From Sphingopyxis sp. (lineage in GTDB: Bacteria > Pseudomonadota > Alphaproteobacteria > Sphingomonadales > Sphingomonadaceae): DNA of 7,816 nt. The notes under the pieces were generated by a model. The model was not told the origin of the DNA. It saw only the letters and a list, made by a program, of their open reading frames with translations, and did no database searches. Below, piece by piece: positions 1-3,509 of this stretch; position 1 is the first letter of the stretch, and the number at the start of each line of letters is the position of its first letter. The stretch covers positions 1 to 7,816 of the forward strand of contig JAHCKJ010000092.1 in the NCBI GenBank assembly GCA_026125835.1, written 5' to 3'. A program made the position numbers and the translations under genes.

Positions 1-1375
1 ACATGTCGTAACCCGCGATGCGGTTGATTTCCGACAGCGGCAGTCCTTCGCGGATCGCCTGCGCCGCATTGAGCAGCCGGTCGGGAGTCGCCTTGGCCAG
101 CTCGCTGCGTAGCTGGTCGTGGCTCGCGCCCTTCAACCGGTCGACGAAATTGAAGCCCGACAGTCCCGTCTCCAGCCCGCGCAGCGCTTTTTGCATCGAT
201 TCATGGATGGTGCGGCCGATCGCCATCACCTCGCCGACCGATTTCATCGCGGTCGACAGCACCGCTTCGGCACCCTTGAACTTTTCAAAGGCGAAGCGGG
301 GGATCTTGGTGACGACATAGTCGATCGTCGGTTCGAACGACGCCGGGGTCACCCCGGTGATGTCGTTCATGATCTCGTCGAGCGTGTAGCCGACCGCCAG
401 CTTCGCCGCGACCTTGGCGATCGGGAAACCCGTGGCCTTCGACGCGAGCGCGCTACTGCGCGACACGCGCGGGTTCATCTCGATCACGATCAGGCGGCCG
501 TCCTTGGGATTGACCGCGAACTGCACGTTCGACCCGCCCGTCTCGACCCCGATCTCGCGCAGCACCGCGATGCTGGCGCTCCGCATAATCTGATATTCCT
601 TGTCGGTCAGCGTCAGCGCCGGCGCGACGGTGATGCTGTCGCCGGTGTGGACGCCCATCGGATCGACATTTTCGATCGAACAGATGATGATGCAATTGTC
701 GTTGCGGTCGCGCACCACCTCCATCTCATATTCTTTCCAGCCGAGGAGCGATTCCTCGATCAGGACTTCGGTGGTCGGCGAGGCGATCAGGCCGCCGCGG
801 ACGATATGTTCGAACTCCTCGCGGTTGTACGCGATGCCGCCGCCGGTGCCGCCCAATGTGAACGACGGGCGGATGATCGAGGGCAGCCCGGTGCGTTCGA
901 GCACCGCAAACGCCTCGTCGAGCGTGTGCGCGACGCCGCTGCGCGCGCTTTCCAGCCCGATCTTGTCCATCGCGTCGCGGAATTTCTGCCGATCCTCGGC
1001 CTTGTCGATCGCCTCGGCATCGGCACCGATCATCTCGACGCCATATTTGGTCAACGTGCCGTCGTTGAACAAAGCCAGCGCGGTGTTGAGCGCGGTCTGC
1101 CCGCCCATCGTCGGCAGCACCGCGTCGGGGCGCTCCTTCGCGATGATCTTCGCGACAATCTCGGGCGTGATCGGCTCCACATAAGTGGCATCGGCCAGGT
1201 CGGGATCGGTCATGATCGTCGCGGGGTTGGAGTTGACGAGGACGATACGATAGCCCTCCTCTTTGAGCGCCTTGATCGCCTGCGTCCCCGAATAGTCGAA
1301 CTCGCATGCCTGACCGATAACGATCGGGCCGGCGCCGATGACAAGGATGGATTGGATGTCGGTTCTTTTGGGCAT
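1..1375 (-). CDS. carB: Carbamoyl-phosphate synthase large subunit, N-terminal part (3' end outside window)
   Basis: The large subunit makes carbamoyl phosphate from bicarbonate, ammonia supplied by CarA, and two ATP, feeding pyrimidine and arginine synthesis in the cytoplasm. Only the first 458 codons are here: the whole carboxyphosphate ATP-grasp domain (about residues 1-400) and the beginning of the oligomerisation domain. The protein opens with MPKRTDIQSILVIGAGPIV, nearly identical to E. coli CarB. The E. coli ATP-site residues fall at the same numbers: Arg129, Arg169, Glu215, His243, Gln285, Glu299, Asn301 and Arg303. The ATG at 1375-1373 overlaps the stop of the upstream small gene in TAATG, and a purine-rich AAGAGAAGAG lies just upstream as a ribosome site. 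The second ATP-grasp domain and the allosteric domain would lie beyond the left edge. No frameshift or missing residue was seen. Identification is near certain. Confidence 0.98.
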   Translation of the reverse strand, partial: MPKRTDIQSILVIGAGPIVIGQACEFDYSGTQAIKALKEEGYRIVLVNSNPATIMTDPDLADATYVEPITPEIVAKIIAKERPDAVLPTMGGQTALNTALALFNDGTLTKYGVEMIGADAEAIDKAEDRQKFRDAMDKIGLESARSGVAHTLDEAFAVLERTGLPSIIRPSFTLGGTGGGIAYNREEFEHIVRGGLIASPTTEVLIEESLLGWKEYEMEVVRDRNDNCIIICSIENVDPMGVHTGDSITVAPALTLTDKEYQIMRSASIAVLREIGVETGGSNVQFAVNPKDGRLIVIEMNPRVSRSSALASKATGFPIAKVAAKLAVGYTLDEIMNDITGVTPASFEPTIDYVVTKIPRFAFEKFKGAEAVLSTAMKSVGEVMAIGRTIHESMQKALRGLETGLSGFNFVDRLKGASHDQLRSELAKATPDRLLNAAQAIREGLPLSEINRIAGYDM

Positions 1376-1677
1376 TATTTTTGCTCTTCTCTTGGATGCA
1401 TTTCGTTGCCGACGAAGCCAAGTTTAATATGGTCCGCGAATTCGGGCTTTTGCAGTTCTTTAAACGCGCACTCGATCGTTTCGTATTTTGCGTCGGGCGC
1501 AGGCATCACCGCGACTAAGTTATCGCTATCGAGTTTCAATGTGCCCGGCTTTACTCCGCACTGCATTTCAACACGCGCCAGCCCTGCCTTCAGCTTTTCC
1601 GCCTGAGCATCGGCCGGGCTTGCGGCGCATCCCGTCAACGCGAGGACGAACAAGATCGGAACGAAGCGCACGATCAC
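1375..1677 (-). CDS. Small predicted lipoprotein encoded between carA and carB
   Basis: This 100-residue protein is not recognised as a named family. It starts with a short positive N-region and a hydrophobic stretch (about residues 4-15) ending in the lipobox L14-T-G-C17. That is a good signal peptidase II site and suggests a lipid-anchored envelope protein with a mature part of about 84 residues. The mature part is polar, with two further cysteines (Cys40 and Cys70) that could form a disulphide in the periplasm, and no other evident domain. The start is GTG at 1677-1675 and overlaps the carA stop in GTGA. The stop TAA overlaps the carB ATG by one base. These overlaps at both ends argue that it is a real gene translated from the car mRNA. 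No direct role in carbamoyl phosphate synthesis can be read from the sequence, and its function is unknown. Confidence 0.85.
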   Translation of the reverse strand: MIVRFVPILFVLALTGCAASPADAQAEKLKAGLARVEMQCGVKPGTLKLDSDNLVAVMPAPDAKYETIECAFKELQKPEFADHIKLGFVGNEMHPREEQK

Positions 1678-2870
1678 TTCAACCCGCCCACAAACTTCTC
1701 GAACAGATAGAAGCTGTCCTGCGGCCCCGGACTCGCCTCGGGGTGATATTGCACGCTGAACGCATTCTTGCCCGTGATCGCGATGCCGCAGTTCGATCCA
1801 TCGAACAGGCTCTTGTGCGTCTCGACCACACCCCCCGGCAAGGTCGAGGCGTCGACCGCAAAGCCATGGTTCATGCTGGTGATCTCCACCACGCCGTCGG
1901 CGAACTCACCGCCGACGCGCTGCACCGGGTGGTTCGCGCCGCGGTGACCCTGATGCATCTTCACGGTCTTCGCCCCCGCCGCGAGCGCGAGCAATTGGTG
2001 GCCGAGGCAGATGCCAAAGATCGGGACGTTGCGGTCGAGCAGCCCCTTGATCACCGGTACCGCATAATCGCCCGTTGCCGCGGGATCGCCGGGGCCGTTC
2101 GACAGGAACACGCCGGCGGGGCGCAGCGCGACGATGTCTTCAAGGCTGGTCTTGGCGGGCACCACGGTGACGCGCGCACCGGCCTTGACCAGGTTGCGGA
2201 AGATATTGTCCTTGGCGCCATAATCGATGGCGACGACGTGCGGCGCAGCGTCGGCGGCGCGATTGTGCTCCGCCACGTCATAGCCCGAACCCAGATGCCA
2301 AACCCCCGCATCCCACGCACCCTGCCGTTCGCGGGTGACGGTCTTGGCGAGGTCCATGCCTTCCAGCCCCGGCCAGCCCTGTGCGAGCATCAGCAGCTTG
2401 GCGAGGTCGAACTTGCCCTCGGGGCTGTGCGCCACAACCCCGGTCGGCGCGCCGCCATCGCGGATGCGGCGGGTCAGCGCGCGGGTGTCGATCCCGGCGA
2501 GGCCGATCAGCCCCTGCGCCGCCATCCATTCGGGCAGCGTCTGGACGCTGCGGAAATTGCTGGGCGCGGTCGGCAGCTCGCGGGTGATGCAGCCGATCGC
2601 GGCGCGCTTGTCGCGCTCCATATCCTCGGGGTTCGCGCCGACATTGCCGATGTGCGGAAAGGTGAAGGTGATGATCTGCCCCGCATAGCTGGGGTCGGTC
2701 AGGATTTCCTGATAGCCGGTCATCGCGGTGTTGAAACAAATCTCGCCCACACCCGCACCGCTGGCGCCATAACCGACGCCCCACAGGATGGTACCATCGG
2801 CGAGCACAAGGACGCCGGTGGCCCCGGGAGGCTGGGCGACGGGCGCGGCGGATGGTTGGGCTGATGCCAT
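1674..2870 (-). CDS. carA: Carbamoyl-phosphate synthase small subunit (glutamine amidotransferase)
   Basis: CarA hydrolyses glutamine and passes ammonia through a tunnel to CarB. The 398-residue length fits the family. The N-terminal CarA-specific domain (about residues 15-150) contains the typical GEICFNTAMTGYQEILTDPSY and FTFPHIGNVG-like segments. The class I glutamine amidotransferase domain (about 211-395) has the nucleophile Cys288 in GICLGHQ and the catalytic His376/Glu378 in QYHPEASPGP. The NHPV segment around residue 313 and the SMNHGF segment around 332-337 are also typical. The first 15 or so residues are an Ala/Pro-rich extension. The ATG at 2870 is preceded by GGAG (2882-2879) with an 8-base gap, which supports this start. 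The gene is first in a cluster with the lipoprotein gene (GTGA overlap) and carB. No leader peptide or pyrimidine-responsive site was recognised upstream. Confidence 0.98.
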   Translation of the reverse strand: MASAQPSAAPVAQPPGATGVLVLADGTILWGVGYGASGAGVGEICFNTAMTGYQEILTDPSYAGQIITFTFPHIGNVGANPEDMERDKRAAIGCITRELPTAPSNFRSVQTLPEWMAAQGLIGLAGIDTRALTRRIRDGGAPTGVVAHSPEGKFDLAKLLMLAQGWPGLEGMDLAKTVTRERQGAWDAGVWHLGSGYDVAEHNRAADAAPHVVAIDYGAKDNIFRNLVKAGARVTVVPAKTSLEDIVALRPAGVFLSNGPGDPAATGDYAVPVIKGLLDRNVPIFGICLGHQLLALAAGAKTVKMHQGHRGANHPVQRVGGEFADGVVEITSMNHGFAVDASTLPGGVVETHKSLFDGSNCGIAITGKNAFSVQYHPEASPGPQDSFYLFEKFVGGLK

Positions 2871-3001
2871 TTAAACTGCTCCGGACGGGGGGCTAAACGG
2901 CCGACCAATTAGGCGGCAAAAAAGCGATTCACAAGCTATCGGATTATGAATCTTCCCGCTAAGGAGGGTCTTTCCGAAATTTGTGAGCCATGGGGACACG
3001 C
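2871..3001. promoter_or_regulatory. Divergent intergenic region between carA and yqeY
   Basis: This is the only sizeable non-coding stretch, and it must carry the promoters for the leftward car cluster and the rightward yqeY-dnaG-rpoD cluster. It is clearly richer in A+T than the genes, especially 2905-2985, and contains a run of six A at 2918-2923. A weak leftward sigma-70 pair can be drawn: TTGTGA (2934-2929), 17-base spacer, TAATTG (2911-2906). The minus-10 part is poor. Rightward, the best minus-10-like stretch is GATTATGAAT (about 2942-2951), without a good minus-35. A near-perfect Shine-Dalgarno AAGGAGGG lies at 2961-2968 on the plus strand, too far from any start codon to be a normal one. 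No terminator or convincing operator was seen. Confidence 0.5.
2879..2882 (-). promoter_or_regulatory. Ribosome-binding site of carA
   Basis: On the minus strand GGAG stands 8 bases before the carA ATG, the normal distance for a Shine-Dalgarno element. It supports the assigned carA start rather than an internal one. Confidence 0.6.
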
Positions 3002-3454
3002 ATGATTCGTGACGACATCAAGGCTGCGCAAGTCGCCGCGATGAAGGCCGGCGACAAGGCGCGGCTGGGCACCATCCGGCTGATGCTGGCCAAGATCAAG
3101 GACAAGGACATCGAACTGCGCACCGGCACCGCGCCGGCCGACGACGATGTGCTGGTGACCGACGTGCTGCAGAAAATGGTCAAGCAGCGCCGCGAGTCGA
3201 TCGCGATGTACGAACAGGGCGGGCGGCAGGAACTGGCCGATATCGAGGCGGCCGAGGTCGCGGTGATCGAGGATTTCCTGCCCGCGCAGCTTTCGGATGA
3301 GGAAGCGCATGCCGCGATCAAGGCGATTGCGGCGGAGCTGGGTGCTTCGAGTTTGAAGGATATGGGCAAGGTGATGGCGGCGGTGAAGGAACGCCTTGGG
3401 TCGCAGCTCGACATGAGCAAGGCGAGCGGGTGGGTGAAGGCGGCTTTGAGCTGA
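3002..3454 (+). CDS. yqeY: GatB/YqeY domain protein
   Basis: This small cytoplasmic protein belongs to the GatB/YqeY family, related to the C-terminal tRNA-binding part of the GatB subunit of the Asp/Glu-tRNA amidotransferase. The exact role of the free-standing form is not settled. Typical family segments are seen in order: an N-terminal MIRDDIKAAQ helix, GTIRLMLAKIKDKDIE, QRRESIAMYEQGGRQELADI, and VIEDFLPAQLSDEE, then a C-terminal helical part with a KDMGKVMAAVKERL segment. The 150-residue length from the ATG at 3002 fits the family, and GGGGA at 2992-2996 gives it a ribosome site 5 bases away. An in-frame ATG at 2990 would add four residues (MGTR) but has no Shine-Dalgarno at normal distance, so 3002 is preferred. 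It lies 55 bases upstream of dnaG on the same strand, so it probably shares a transcript with dnaG. Confidence 0.93.
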   Translation: MIRDDIKAAQVAAMKAGDKARLGTIRLMLAKIKDKDIELRTGTAPADDDVLVTDVLQKMVKQRRESIAMYEQGGRQELADIEAAEVAVIEDFLPAQLSDEEAHAAIKAIAAELGASSLKDMGKVMAAVKERLGSQLDMSKASGWVKAALS

Positions 3455-3468
3455 GACACGCCCGTCCC

Positions 3469-3498
3469 GCCTGCTTGCGGGCGGATGCCCGCAAAGGC
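3469..3498 (+). other. Strong hairpin between yqeY and dnaG
   Basis: The arms TTGCGGGC (3475-3482) and GCCCGCAA (3487-3494) pair perfectly over 8 bp around a GGAT loop. After a two-base bulge (3473-3474) the stem is extended by GCCT (3469-3472) pairing with AGGC (3495-3498). No T-run follows, so a classical intrinsic terminator is unlikely. It starts 14 bases after the yqeY stop and ends 11 bases before the dnaG ATG. The AAAGG at 3493-3497 on its 3' arm is the only Shine-Dalgarno-like sequence at a tolerable distance from that start. It could protect mRNA ends, attenuate readthrough or limit dnaG translation. The structure is visible; the roles are inference. Confidence 0.6.
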
Positions 3499-3509
3499 AT
3501 ATCAAGGAT

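Noticed and set aside
119..1606. Long plus-strand open frame opposite carB and the lipoprotein gene
   Set aside because: The translation is Arg/Asp/His-rich without motifs, while the opposite strand encodes CarB with all ATP-site residues at E. coli positions.
1488..2864. A 458-codon plus-strand frame opposite carA
   Set aside because: It is antisense to a gene with intact amidotransferase motifs, shows no domain itself, and is a typical high-GC shadow.
2906..2934. TTGTGA-17-TAATTG as the carA promoter
   Set aside because: Spacing is ideal but the minus-10 matches poorly. It is mentioned in the intergenic entry but is not strong enough for its own call.
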